A stretch of DNA of 48,778 bases from Bacteroidales bacterium (lineage in GTDB: Bacteria > Bacteroidota > Bacteroidia > Bacteroidales > TTA-H9). Positions 27,001 through 33,647 of the stretch are shown here, piece after piece (within the stretch, counting starts at the first letter, position 1; each line of letters starts with the position of its first letter). The notes beneath the pieces are model-generated. The model searched no databases, was not told the DNA's origin, and worked only from the letters and a program-made list of their open reading frames with translations. A program made the position numbers and the translations under genes. The stretch lies in NCBI GenBank assembly GCA_028689615.1, contig JAQVCV010000032.1, positions 1 through 48,778 on the forward strand. The letters run 5' to 3'.

Positions 27001-27258
27001 AACAAAAGCAGGCTCTGTGGAACCGGGGGTGAGATCGTGGTGTGGCCTGAACCCGTCTTTCAGGCGCAGCAACCCGTTGGTGTTCTCTTCCAGCATCTCT
27101 TCAAGTTCGGCCATCCAACCCGGATGGATGCAATCGCCGGTACCCAGCATGCCGATCCCTTTCTTGCGAGCCCAGGCATCGAGCATCGGGGGTGTGAGTT
27201 CCTTGCTTGTGGCCAGCGAGTAGTGCGAATGAATGTGCAAATCAGCAACAAATGTCAT
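24073..27258 (-). CDS. Endonuclease Q-UvrD helicase fusion
   Basis: This 1061-residue fusion carries an EndoQ-like half at residues 1 to about 400. The PHP start VADLHIHSHYS (His8, His10), LGTGDCIHPGWM, TTEISNIYKRDGRVRKVHN, LIPAHIWTPWFS and LLSNSDAHSP supply metal ligands; a zinc-binding region has RKCG (Cys277) and CPVCH (Cys293, Cys296). The second half is a complete superfamily 1A helicase: Q motif, Walker A VVAGPGTGKTRVL (about 498), VAITFTRKAAREMTDRL, Walker B LLIDEYQDINQVQYELI, IGDPNQSIYSFRG, LTLHASKGLEFDVVFIAG and LLYVGMTRARNMLFLTHA. EndoQ nicks DNA 5' of deaminated bases and abasic sites, so the helicase could displace the nicked strand. The frame is open to 27318; ATG 27258 gives the proper PHP N-terminus. 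Confidence 0.9.
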   Translation of the reverse strand: MTFVADLHIHSHYSLATSKELTPPMLDAWARKKGIGMLGTGDCIHPGWMAELEEMLEENTNGLLRLKDGFRPHHDLTPGSTEPAFVLTTEISNIYKRDGRVRKVHNILVFPTFEAAKKLQSRLLRMKFNITSDGRPILGLDSRDLLAMLLESSPDALLIPAHIWTPWFSAMGSKSGFDSIEACYGDLTSHISAIETGLSSDAPMNWLIPSLDRFTLLSNSDAHSPEKLGRNANLFHCEPTYEGLTKAMQEGPSGGFGGTIDMFPQEGKYHYAGHRKCGVVMNPAENLLHRGICPVCHKPLTEGVVDRIAQLAGRSNPLDRPVKAPFRYVIPLKEMLAQLLQSGENSKKVSALYNQLLQRLGPELQILLDIPLEQIATAASPLITEAIRRMRHNEVTISEGYDGEYGTIRVFSENEINEFGTHRALFTTQEPEAPIAKPLLRFDPEALMEAKRMLQESANSAAEPESIYYPNPPAHNLSQQMAVEHSGTPALVVAGPGTGKTRVLTQRIAWLINHQGVPPQTIVAITFTRKAAREMTDRLAQLLPATAASQVQVNTFHNWGLVWLQQHTTEAALPNPFSIAGNTEKLAILNEAASLLNLSLPKASETISRHKQTSAPHFGSDDEKQLFDAYNRKLTEYGLTDVDDLVLKPLLMMKGNEVLATNTRQKINALLIDEYQDINQVQYELIRQLAADNPAKIFAIGDPNQSIYSFRGSDSSYINRFQADYPEAVMHTLHQSYRCPLTVLTAASEVLRLPDKPGSLCPGTRLVVATNPTAASEAEYIARTIDKLTGGTRFFAIDSGVALAGDLPSDTDPAQIAVLARTHRQLNGVCKALDDHAIPWRLYHHAPPFAKGAASRIIVLLKALMQPYSIFHQQQADKIIHPRTFSGAIRKEVECHSTLTQTIDYLSGLLPEPPDDTLHNLLQTASDFGSDYTAFLHYLNTGTPIDTHMPGITAVSLLTLHASKGLEFDVVFIAGCDDGLIPYTLRHGAETNLEEEARLLYVGMTRARNMLFLTHATERTIFGEALRLNPSRFLETITPALLRQQKQVMKAKPTDTQLSLF

Positions 27259-27404
27259 AACCCTGTTTTTTGCAAAGATAGGGAAGGGGAGCCATGTGTA
27301 CACAGCGTCGGGGTGCAATTGTTTGCCGCGCTGCCCCGATGCTTTTATGGTTAGGTTGTTAGGACCGTGTTGTTTCGTGTTGTCAAGTTTAGTGGGTAAT
27401 GAAC

Positions 27405-27945
27405 CCGTGGGCGAAGATTTGCCTGAGAGCTGGTGGCTCGTCCGCCCGTGGGCGAAATTTTGCCTGAGAGCTGTTGGCTCGTCCGCCCGTGGGCGAAGAT
27501 TCGCCTGAGTTCTGTTGGCTCGTCCGCCCGTGGGCGAAGATGCGCCTGAGTTCTGTTGGCTCGTCCGCCCGTGGGCGAAGATTTGCCTGAGAGCTGGTGG
27601 CTCGTCCGCTCAGAAGCGAAGATTCGCCTGAAAGCTGGTGGCTCGTCCGCCCGTGGGCGAAGATTTGCCTGAGAGCTGGGGACTCGTCCGCTCCGAAGCG
27701 AAGATTCGCCTGAGAGCTGGTGGCTCGTCCGCTCTGAAGCGAAGATTCGCCTGAAAGCTGGTGGCTCGTCCGCTCCGAAGCGAAGATGTGCCTGAGAGCT
27801 GGTGGCTCGTCCGCTCTGAAGCGAAGATGTGCCTGAGAGCTGGTGGCTCGTCCGCTCCGAAGCGAAGATGTGCCTGAGTTCTGTTGGCTCGGGCGCTCCG
27901 AAACGAAGATGTGCCTGAGTTCTGTTGGCTCGTCCGCTTGTAAAA
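27405..27945. repeat. 41-bp minisatellite, about 13 copies
   Basis: The word GCCTGA recurs at 27421, 27462, 27503, 27544, 27585, 27626, 27667, 27708, 27749, 27790, 27831, 27872 and 27913, always exactly 41 bp apart. Each unit contains a short hairpin in one of two versions, CGCC-CGTG-GGCG or CGCT-NNGA-AGCG, and a second variable block (GAGAGCTGGTGG or GAGTTCTGTTGG). Copies of each version are clustered. A long minus-strand reading frame across it (27389-28006) arises because 41 is not a multiple of 3 and no frame has stops; I do not regard it as a gene. Confidence 0.97.
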
Positions 27946-27976
27946 AAACACCCCTCTCGATTGGCATCGGGAGGGG
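27942..27976 (-). terminator. Intrinsic terminator downstream of typA
   Basis: CCCCTCTCGAT (27951-27961) pairs with ATCGGGAGGGG (27966-27976), 11 bp with one G-T pair and a 4-nt loop. On the minus strand it is followed by TG and seven Ts (27948-27942). It would end the typA transcript about 190 nt after its stop, just before the minisatellite. Confidence 0.8.
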
Positions 27977-28033
27977 CGTCGTATCAAAGAATTGGTTTGT
28001 TGTCAATCACCACGGGCTCCTGAATAATCAGTC

Positions 28034-28144
28034 ATGGTGAAATATTTTTCTGCATTCGCTGTACTTCTGCTTTGCTGCAGCAGCGGCGTCAATCATTATC
28101 CGGTATTCGCGCGACTGTCGCTGCGCTCCAGAATCATCAAATGA
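28034..28144 (+). pseudogene. Short lipoprotein-signal-like open frame (36 residues)
   Basis: ATG 28034 opens a frame that starts MVKYFSAFAVLLLCCSSG, a fair lipoprotein signal peptide with a lipobox-like LLLCC, but stops after 36 codons. It lies antisense to the typA 3' untranslated region. It may be a decayed remnant of a lipoprotein gene or chance; nothing downstream continues it, because typA occupies the opposite strand from 28166. Confidence 0.2.
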
Positions 28145-28165
28145 GCAAATCATCAAATCTGCAAA

Positions 28166-29965
28166 TCACTTTGCCATCCTTTTCCGTTCGTTTTCATCGA
28201 GGTAGATCTTCCTCATCCGGAATGCCGCGGGAGTTACTTCCAGGTATTCATCGTCGGCGATGTACTCCATGGCCTCTTCGAGCGAGAATTTTACCGGCGG
28301 GGTGATGATGGCTTTATCGTCGGAACCCGAGGCGCGGATGTTGGTCAGTTTCTTGGTTTTGCACACGTTGATGTTGAGGTCGCCCGGGCGGATGTGTTCT
28401 CCAATTACCTCTCCGTTATATACCTCTTCGCCAGGTTCAATGAAGAACCGTCCGCGGTCTTGCAGCTTATCAATAGCATATGCAATGGCTGTACCGGTTT
28501 CCATCGAGATGAGCGACCCGTTGCGCCGTCCGGCAATGTCGCCTTTCCAGGCTTCGAAGCCTTTGAGGCGGTGGGCCATTACCGATTCACCCTCCGTAGC
28601 GTTGAGCAGTGCATTGCGAAGCCCGATGAGGCCTCGCGACGGGATGGTGAATTCCATGTAGGTGCGGTCGCCGCGATGTTCAATATTCAGGATGTCGCCA
28701 CGCCTCTGGGTTACTTGTTCAATCACCTTACCTGCAAACGGTTCGGGCACGTGCACGGTGAGGTACTCCACGGGTTCGTGTTTTTCGCCATTCACCTCGT
28801 GCAGAATCACCTTGGGCTGCCCAAGCATAAACTCGTACCCTTCGCGGCGCATGGTTTCAACCAGAATGCTCAAATGAAGCACTCCACGGCCATACACCAG
28901 GAAAGTGTCGGCCGATTCGGTGTCTTCAACCCGCAACGCCAGGTTTTTCTCGGTCTCGAGGTAAAGTCTTTCGCGCAGGTGGCGCGAAGTAACGAATTTC
29001 CCCTCTTTGCCAAAGAACGGTGAGTTGTTGATGGTGAAGGTCATGCTCATGGTGGGTTCGTCAACTTTGATGGGGGTGAGCCCTTCGGGTTCGATGGCAT
29101 CGGCTACAGTGTCGCCAATATCGAAGCTTTCGAGCCCCATGATGGCCACGATTTCGCCGGCCATCACATCGGTTTTTATTTTCTCTTTGCCCAGTCCTTC
29201 AAACACGTAAAGTTCTTTGATTTTCGATGCTACTACGGTGCCGTCGCGTTTCACCAGCGAGATGGGCATCCCCCACCTGATGATGCCGCGCGAGAGCCTC
29301 CCCACGGCAATCCTCCCCACGTACGATGAGTAATCAATTGAAGTGATCATCATCTGGGGCGATCCCTCTTCGTACTTGGCTGCAGGGATGGTTTCCACTA
29401 TGGTGTCGAGCAGAAAGCTGATGTCTTCAGCGGGTTGGTTCCACTCTTTTCCCATCCAGCCTTGCTTGCTCGAGCCGTAAACCACCGGGAAGTTGAGTTG
29501 GTCTTCATTGGCGTCGAGGTTGAACATCAACTCGAACACGGCTTCCGCTGTACCTTCCGGATCGCAGTTGGGCTTGTCAACTTTGTTCACCACCACGATG
29601 GGTTTCAGTCTCAATTCCAGCGCTTTTTGCAACACGAAACGGGTCTGGGGCATGGGGCCTTCGAAGGCGTCAACCAGCAGCAGCACACCGTCGGCCATGT
29701 TGAGCACCCGCTCCACCTCTCCTCCAAAATCGCTGTGACCCGGCGTGTCGATGATGTTGATTTTCGTCCCTTTGTAGCGCACCGAGACGTTCTTAGCCAG
29801 GATGGTGATGCCGCGTTCCCGCTCCAGGTCGTTGCTGTCTAAGATTAAATCGCCTGCGTCCTCGTTTTCACGGAAAAGCTGGCATTGGTGCAGGATGCGG
29901 TCAACCAGTGTAGTTTTGCCGTGGTCAACGTGAGCTATAATAGCTATATTTCTGATTTCTTGCAT
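28166..29965 (-). CDS. typA: Translational GTPase TypA/BipA
   Basis: This 599-residue ribosome-binding GTPase has all expected motifs: G1 AHVDHGKTTLVDRIL near the N-terminus, the switch region DSNDLERERGITI, G3 DTPGHSDFGGEVERVL and G4 VVNKVDKPNCDP. EF-G-like domains follow, with the TypA C-terminal region (GTAIAYAIDKLQDRGRFFI, GDLNINVCKTKKLTNIRASG). TypA assists 50S assembly and stress translation. The frame is open to 29995, but ATG 29965 begins MQEIRNIAIIAHVDHGKT, the standard N-terminus. It is transcribed alone, ending at the hairpin near 27950-27976. Confidence 0.97.
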   Translation of the reverse strand: MQEIRNIAIIAHVDHGKTTLVDRILHQCQLFRENEDAGDLILDSNDLERERGITILAKNVSVRYKGTKINIIDTPGHSDFGGEVERVLNMADGVLLLVDAFEGPMPQTRFVLQKALELRLKPIVVVNKVDKPNCDPEGTAEAVFELMFNLDANEDQLNFPVVYGSSKQGWMGKEWNQPAEDISFLLDTIVETIPAAKYEEGSPQMMITSIDYSSYVGRIAVGRLSRGIIRWGMPISLVKRDGTVVASKIKELYVFEGLGKEKIKTDVMAGEIVAIMGLESFDIGDTVADAIEPEGLTPIKVDEPTMSMTFTINNSPFFGKEGKFVTSRHLRERLYLETEKNLALRVEDTESADTFLVYGRGVLHLSILVETMRREGYEFMLGQPKVILHEVNGEKHEPVEYLTVHVPEPFAGKVIEQVTQRRGDILNIEHRGDRTYMEFTIPSRGLIGLRNALLNATEGESVMAHRLKGFEAWKGDIAGRRNGSLISMETGTAIAYAIDKLQDRGRFFIEPGEEVYNGEVIGEHIRPGDLNINVCKTKKLTNIRASGSDDKAIITPPVKFSLEEAMEYIADDEYLEVTPAAFRMRKIYLDENERKRMAK

Positions 29966-30711
29966 TTTGAGTCGGTATCGTAAAAATTTGGGCAAAGGTA
30001 CGGATTTTCAGGGAACCGGACAGGGGGAGGGTGTGTTAAATGAAATCAAAGTTTCATCGGCGGGAGCCTGGATGACTGCTTTTCAAACTATTGATGGTTG
30101 ATTCAGCGGTGTTTGTGGAAGATTAACCCTGGAAAGGGTAACTTATGAGCTTTTGTTGAAATTGCAGTACTCCGACTTTCTTGTGCACAAAATCAAGAAG
30201 ATTCGGCTTCCGATGAAATAATCGAGCGTCTGCCTCTATTCAACATTCTCGAGTCTCTCACCTGAACTGAATCGGGAGGAGGCGGTCGGTGGGCAGGAGG
30301 TTCACTTCAAGGCGTTCTGAAAAGGCCGGCTGCGTTGTTGGTGTTTGGCAAGGAAGCGCATCCTGGTGCTATTTGTTAGTTAGCAGGAAGAGCCTTCCAA
30401 TTGCTTGAGTTTACTGCTGGTAGTTTTGAACCGTTTTCTTTCCAACGCGGGCAGTCGGTTAGGGTTGCATGATTTTTTTGAACTATACCGAATCGGCTTG
30501 ATTTTATGCACAAAATAATTATTTCGGGCGTGCATGAGATCGCTGCGCTAGTTGCGACTTTTCTATAGGTCAAGCCTCTCGGAACGATGTTACCTTCGGT
30601 GAGAATAGTTCGTCCCGAGAACGTAGTGATTCGGGATTAACCGCCTCTAATGCCGAAGGGTCGGCACTTATAAGGCTCAAATGCTTCGCATTTTCACCAA
30701 GACGCGGTATA
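29966..30711. other. Intergenic region of about 750 bp with a hairpin cluster at 30612-30693
   Basis: No convincing gene was found; a 65-codon frame at 30376-30573 (minus) has no recognisable features. The right end carries three consecutive inverted repeats: GTCCCGA (30612-30618) with TCGGGAT (30631-30637, one mismatch), TGCCGA (30651-30656) with TCGGCA (30661-30666) around AGGG, and AAATGC (30679-30684) with GCATTT (30688-30693) around TTC. They sit just upstream of the MNT/HEPN promoter. This may be a structured RNA, a REP-like dispersed element or remains of a mobile element. Confidence 0.45.
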
Positions 30712-30741
30712 TTTGCCATCGGGTAAATTCATGTATCTTTG
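30712..30741 (+). promoter_or_regulatory. Bacteroidota-type promoter for the MNT/HEPN pair
   Basis: TTTG (30712-30715) and TATCTTTG (30734-30741) are separated by 18 nt, close to the -33/-7 consensus TTTG and TAnnTTTG. Transcription would start at about 30746-30750, about 45 nt before the ATG at 30793. That rules out the upstream in-frame TTG at 30739 as the start. Confidence 0.7.
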
Positions 30742-30792
30742 TATAAATATTTTATAATAGTTGTAGATTCTATAGTTAAAGCGTCGGTAAAC

Positions 30793-31113
30793 ATGGTTGA
30801 TTTTAATAAAATAGATGCAGCGATAGAACTGATTGCCTCAAAGTTCAATCCCGACAAAATTATTTTGTTCGGATCGTATGCTTCCGGGTTTCCTCATGAG
30901 GACAGCGACGTGGATTTGATCGTGGTGCAGGACTCCGATCAGCCGATTCAGTCACGCGGATTTGAGATTCGAATGGCATTACTCGGAACCAGAATTCCTA
31001 TTGATCTGATGGTATTTACCAACTCTGAATTCGAAAAGGAGTGTGGTAACAGCACATCGTTCCTGAATTCGGCAATGAAAAACGCAAAAGTAATGTATGA
31101 ACGCGCAGATTGA
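30793..31113 (+). CDS. MNT-type minimal nucleotidyltransferase
   Basis: This 106-residue protein has the polymerase-beta-like signature ILFGSYASGFPHEDSDVDL: Gly27-Ser28, then Asp39 and Asp41 as metal-binding carboxylates, with a third acidic residue in IPIDLMVF. MNT proteins are paired with HEPN proteins in toxin-antitoxin or AMP-transfer modules, in which MNT can adenylylate and silence the HEPN partner. The HEPN gene overlaps it by 17 nt, so translation is coupled. The start was chosen as ATG 30793 from the promoter position and because the MNT fold begins at once. All motif residues are intact. Confidence 0.88.
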   Translation: MVDFNKIDAAIELIASKFNPDKIILFGSYASGFPHEDSDVDLIVVQDSDQPIQSRGFEIRMALLGTRIPIDLMVFTNSEFEKECGNSTSFLNSAMKNAKVMYERAD

Positions 31114-31495
31114 GGCTGTAAAACCATGGATTGAGAAGGCCGATCATGATTTGGGTTCTGCAAAGATTATCTTTTTGCATCTACCCGAATATTTCGAAAT
31201 CGTGGCTTTTCATTGCCAGCAAGCTGTGGAAAAATATATTAAGGCCTTGTTGGTTTACCATCAGGTAGGTTTTCTTAAATCGCACGATTTACTGTATCTG
31301 CTTGATGCGTTGTCGGGAAGTATTGTAATTGATGAGAGCAGATTTAAAAGAGCTTTCATTTTGAATAACTTTTCAGTGCAAATCAGGTACCCTAATTCTA
31401 TCGTGAAGCTGACTGCCAACGATTTGGAAACAGCAATTAATATCGCCGATGAGTTTAGATGGTTCACACTACAGGCAGTCGGATTAGAATTATAA
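31097..31495 (+). CDS. HEPN-domain protein, partner of the MNT nucleotidyltransferase
   Basis: This 132-residue all-helical protein has the HEPN (PF05168-like) pattern: WIEKADHDLGSAKI, then FEIVAFHCQQAVEKYIKALLVYH, KSHDLLYLLDAL and FSVQIRYPNS. HEPN proteins of toxin pairs are ribonucleases with an R-x4-6-H motif. I see no Arg followed at that spacing by His here, so this branch may not cleave RNA by that mechanism. It overlaps the MNT gene by 17 nt. No terminator was found after it; the next 220 nt hold the lplA promoter. Confidence 0.85.
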   Translation: MNAQIEAVKPWIEKADHDLGSAKIIFLHLPEYFEIVAFHCQQAVEKYIKALLVYHQVGFLKSHDLLYLLDALSGSIVIDESRFKRAFILNNFSVQIRYPNSIVKLTANDLETAINIADEFRWFTLQAVGLEL

Positions 31496-31662
31496 ATATC
31501 AGTTAATTAGTACGATAAACATCAACATAACGAACAACGACTATACCATACAAGTTGTCTATAAACCATTTTCTTGCCCGTTTGTCTTGGCTCCTGATCC
31601 TTCAAGGACGGAGTTTTTCCTGTCGGGTGTTAATGGTTTTGAGTGCGTTGTGAATTCCGGGA

Positions 31663-31691
31663 TTTGAGTGCAAAACTTTGTGCTATTTTTG
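31663..31691 (+). promoter_or_regulatory. Bacteroidota-type promoter for lplA
   Basis: TTTG (31663-31666) and TATTTTTG (31684-31691) are separated by 17 nt and match the -33/-7 elements. The start codon at 31719 is about 20 nt after the expected transcription start. Confidence 0.65.
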
Positions 31692-31718
31692 CGCCCGTTA
31701 TTAATTGTTATCAAACAA

Positions 31719-32705
31719 ATGCTTTGTATCTATAATCCGTTTACGCGTCCGCAGTTTAACCTGGCTGCTGAGGAGTACTTCCTCAAAAATTTTCAGGACG
31801 ATGTGTTTATGCTCTGGCGCAACGAACCGGCTATCATCGTCGGGAAGCACCAAAACACCCTGGCCGAAATCAATATTGATTACGTGAAGGCCAACAACAT
31901 TCATGTGGTTCGCCGCCTCACCGGGGGTGGCGCGGTGTTTCACGATCTGGGCAACATCAATTTCACTTTCATCATGAACACGGCCGGCGATCACACCAGT
32001 GCCATCGATTTCCGCAAATACACCCTTCCTATCCTCGAAGTGCTCCAAAAATTGGGCATCGATGCCCGCTTCGAGGGACGCAACGACCTTACCATCGAGG
32101 GGAAAAAGTTCTCGGGCAATGCCGAACACGTGCACCGAAACAGGATTCTGCACCACGGCACACTCCTTTTCAGCGCCAAATTGCCCGACCTCTCGGCTGC
32201 CCTCAACGTGGACCCCGCGAAATTCGACGACAAGGCGGTGAAATCGGTGCGAAGCCGTGTAACCAACATCAGCGAACACCTTCACCAACCCCTCACCGTG
32301 CTCGAATTCAAAGATAGAATCATGCACCACATCATGGAGATGTATGCCGACAGCCAGTCTTACGAACTCTCTGCCACCGATGTGGAACAGATCAACCTGC
32401 TGGCCCGCGACCGCTACGAAACCTGGGAGTGGAACTTCGGGCAGTCGCCGGAGTACAACCTTCGCAAGGTGATCAGAACCAGCGGCGGACAAGTGGAGTT
32501 CGATCTGCTGGTGACCAAAGGGCGCATCGAGAAGGTGAAAATCTTCGGCGATTTCTTCGGAAAGGCCGATGTTGACGAAATCGAGAAAGCCCTCACCGGG
32601 CTGATGCACCACGAGGAGGCCATCAGAGCTTGTCTGGAGGGTTTTTCCATCAACGATTATTTCAACAACATCACGGTTGATGACCTGCTCAAAGCTATTT
32701 TTTAA
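31719..32705 (+). CDS. lplA: Lipoate-protein ligase A family
   Basis: This 328-residue enzyme has the family motifs FNLAAEEYFL, LWRNEPAIIVGKHQN, RRLTGGGAVFHDLGNINFTFI (lipoyl-AMP binding loop), KKFSGNAEHVHRNRILHHGTLL and KSVRSRVTNI with the predicted catalytic Lys. A C-terminal accessory domain (about 250-328, WEWNFGQSPEYN) is present. It attaches free lipoate to E2 or H proteins through lipoyl-AMP. ATG 31719 is used because the promoter lies at 31663-31691 and the longer frame (from 31668) would start inside it. It probably heads a transcript with the DMT permease (24-nt gap) and the polymerase gene (15-nt gap). Confidence 0.93.
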   Translation: MLCIYNPFTRPQFNLAAEEYFLKNFQDDVFMLWRNEPAIIVGKHQNTLAEINIDYVKANNIHVVRRLTGGGAVFHDLGNINFTFIMNTAGDHTSAIDFRKYTLPILEVLQKLGIDARFEGRNDLTIEGKKFSGNAEHVHRNRILHHGTLLFSAKLPDLSAALNVDPAKFDDKAVKSVRSRVTNISEHLHQPLTVLEFKDRIMHHIMEMYADSQSYELSATDVEQINLLARDRYETWEWNFGQSPEYNLRKVIRTSGGQVEFDLLVTKGRIEKVKIFGDFFGKADVDEIEKALTGLMHHEEAIRACLEGFSINDYFNNITVDDLLKAIF

Positions 32706-32729
32706 CCTGCACGCATCCCGGGCAACCTC

Positions 32730-33632
32730 ATGAAAATTTTTGCAACCATCCCCCGTTATTTGCCGCTGGCACTGCTGGCCGTGCTGTTCTGGTCAACCAT
32801 TGGCACGGCCATGAAGTTGAGCCTGCGCCATACCGATGTGCTGAACCTGCTTTTTTGGGCCGTGGTAACGGCTGTGGTGGTGCATGGAGTGGCTGTTAGC
32901 CGGCAGCGACTTCTCGCCCGGGTGGTTCCCCGTGGCCCGCGTGAGTGGCGTATGACTCTGGTGGCCGGGATGCTCAACCCTTTTCTTTATTACATCGTGC
33001 TGCTGAGGGCCTACGATTTGCTTCCCGCTCAGGAAGCCGGTACCCTCAACTATTTCTGGCCGGTAGCTTTGGTGCTGCTCTCTATCCCCATACTCCGGCA
33101 GCGTCCGGGATGGGGCGGTCTGGCTGGTATCGCGCTGGGATTTGCAGGCCTGGTGGTGATCTCTACACATGGCCACCCGCTCTCTCTCCGTTTTCCCGAC
33201 CCGCTGGGGGTTGCTTTGGCTGTCGGCAGCGCAGTTATCTGGGCAGTTTATTGGCTTGCTGCCATGCGCGACCAACGCCCCGAAGAGGTGAAGCTCCTCT
33301 CGGGTTTCGTGGTGGCCCTGGTGTTGCTGGCCGTTTACATGGCTGTCACGGGTGCGTTTGTGCTCCCAACGGCCAAAGGTTTTGCAGGGGCCCTATATTT
33401 AGGCGTTTTCGAAATGGGAATTACTTTCCTTCTCTGGATGCAGGCTCTCAGGCTGGCCCCCGACACTGCCCGAGTTTCTAACCTGGTGTTCCTGTCGCCT
33501 TTTATCTCGCTGGTTTATATTCGCATTTTTGTGGGCGAAGCCATTCTCCTCTCCACATTCACGGGACTCACCCTTGTGGTCGCCGGCATACTCATCCAGC
33601 AGGTGTTTCGTCCGAAACAACGCGCTCAATAG
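32730..33632 (+). CDS. DMT-superfamily (EamA) permease
   Basis: This 300-residue membrane protein has ten predicted hydrophobic helices in two EamA halves. The first begins LALLAVLFWSTIGTAMKLSL; the second starts DPLGVALAVGSAVIWAVYWLAA and ends TGLTLVVAGILIQQ. The residues LLPAQEAGTLNYFWPVALV resemble the YddG/aromatic amino-acid exporter subgroup, but the substrate cannot be fixed. It lies between lplA and the DnaE-like gene with short gaps, so co-expression is likely, with no evident functional link. Confidence 0.88.
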   Translation: MKIFATIPRYLPLALLAVLFWSTIGTAMKLSLRHTDVLNLLFWAVVTAVVVHGVAVSRQRLLARVVPRGPREWRMTLVAGMLNPFLYYIVLLRAYDLLPAQEAGTLNYFWPVALVLLSIPILRQRPGWGGLAGIALGFAGLVVISTHGHPLSLRFPDPLGVALAVGSAVIWAVYWLAAMRDQRPEEVKLLSGFVVALVLLAVYMAVTGAFVLPTAKGFAGALYLGVFEMGITFLLWMQALRLAPDTARVSNLVFLSPFISLVYIRIFVGEAILLSTFTGLTLVVAGILIQQVFRPKQRAQ

Positions 33633-33647
33633 AATTCAGGAGGGGTT

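Noticed and set aside
27405-27945. CRISPR array
   Set aside because: The 41-bp units abut with no unique spacers and there are no cas genes nearby.
27389-28006. 205-codon minus-strand frame across the 41-bp repeats
   Set aside because: It exists because the 41-bp unit lacks stops in all minus frames; the peptide is a pure 41-residue periodic artefact and the frame includes the typA terminator hairpin.
30376-30573. 65-codon minus-strand frame in the intergenic region before the MNT gene
   Set aside because: No homology cue, signal peptide or promoter; composition looks non-coding.
31701-32612. Long minus-strand frame (303 codons) opposite lplA
   Set aside because: Shadow of lplA caused by codon bias; no domain and no start context.
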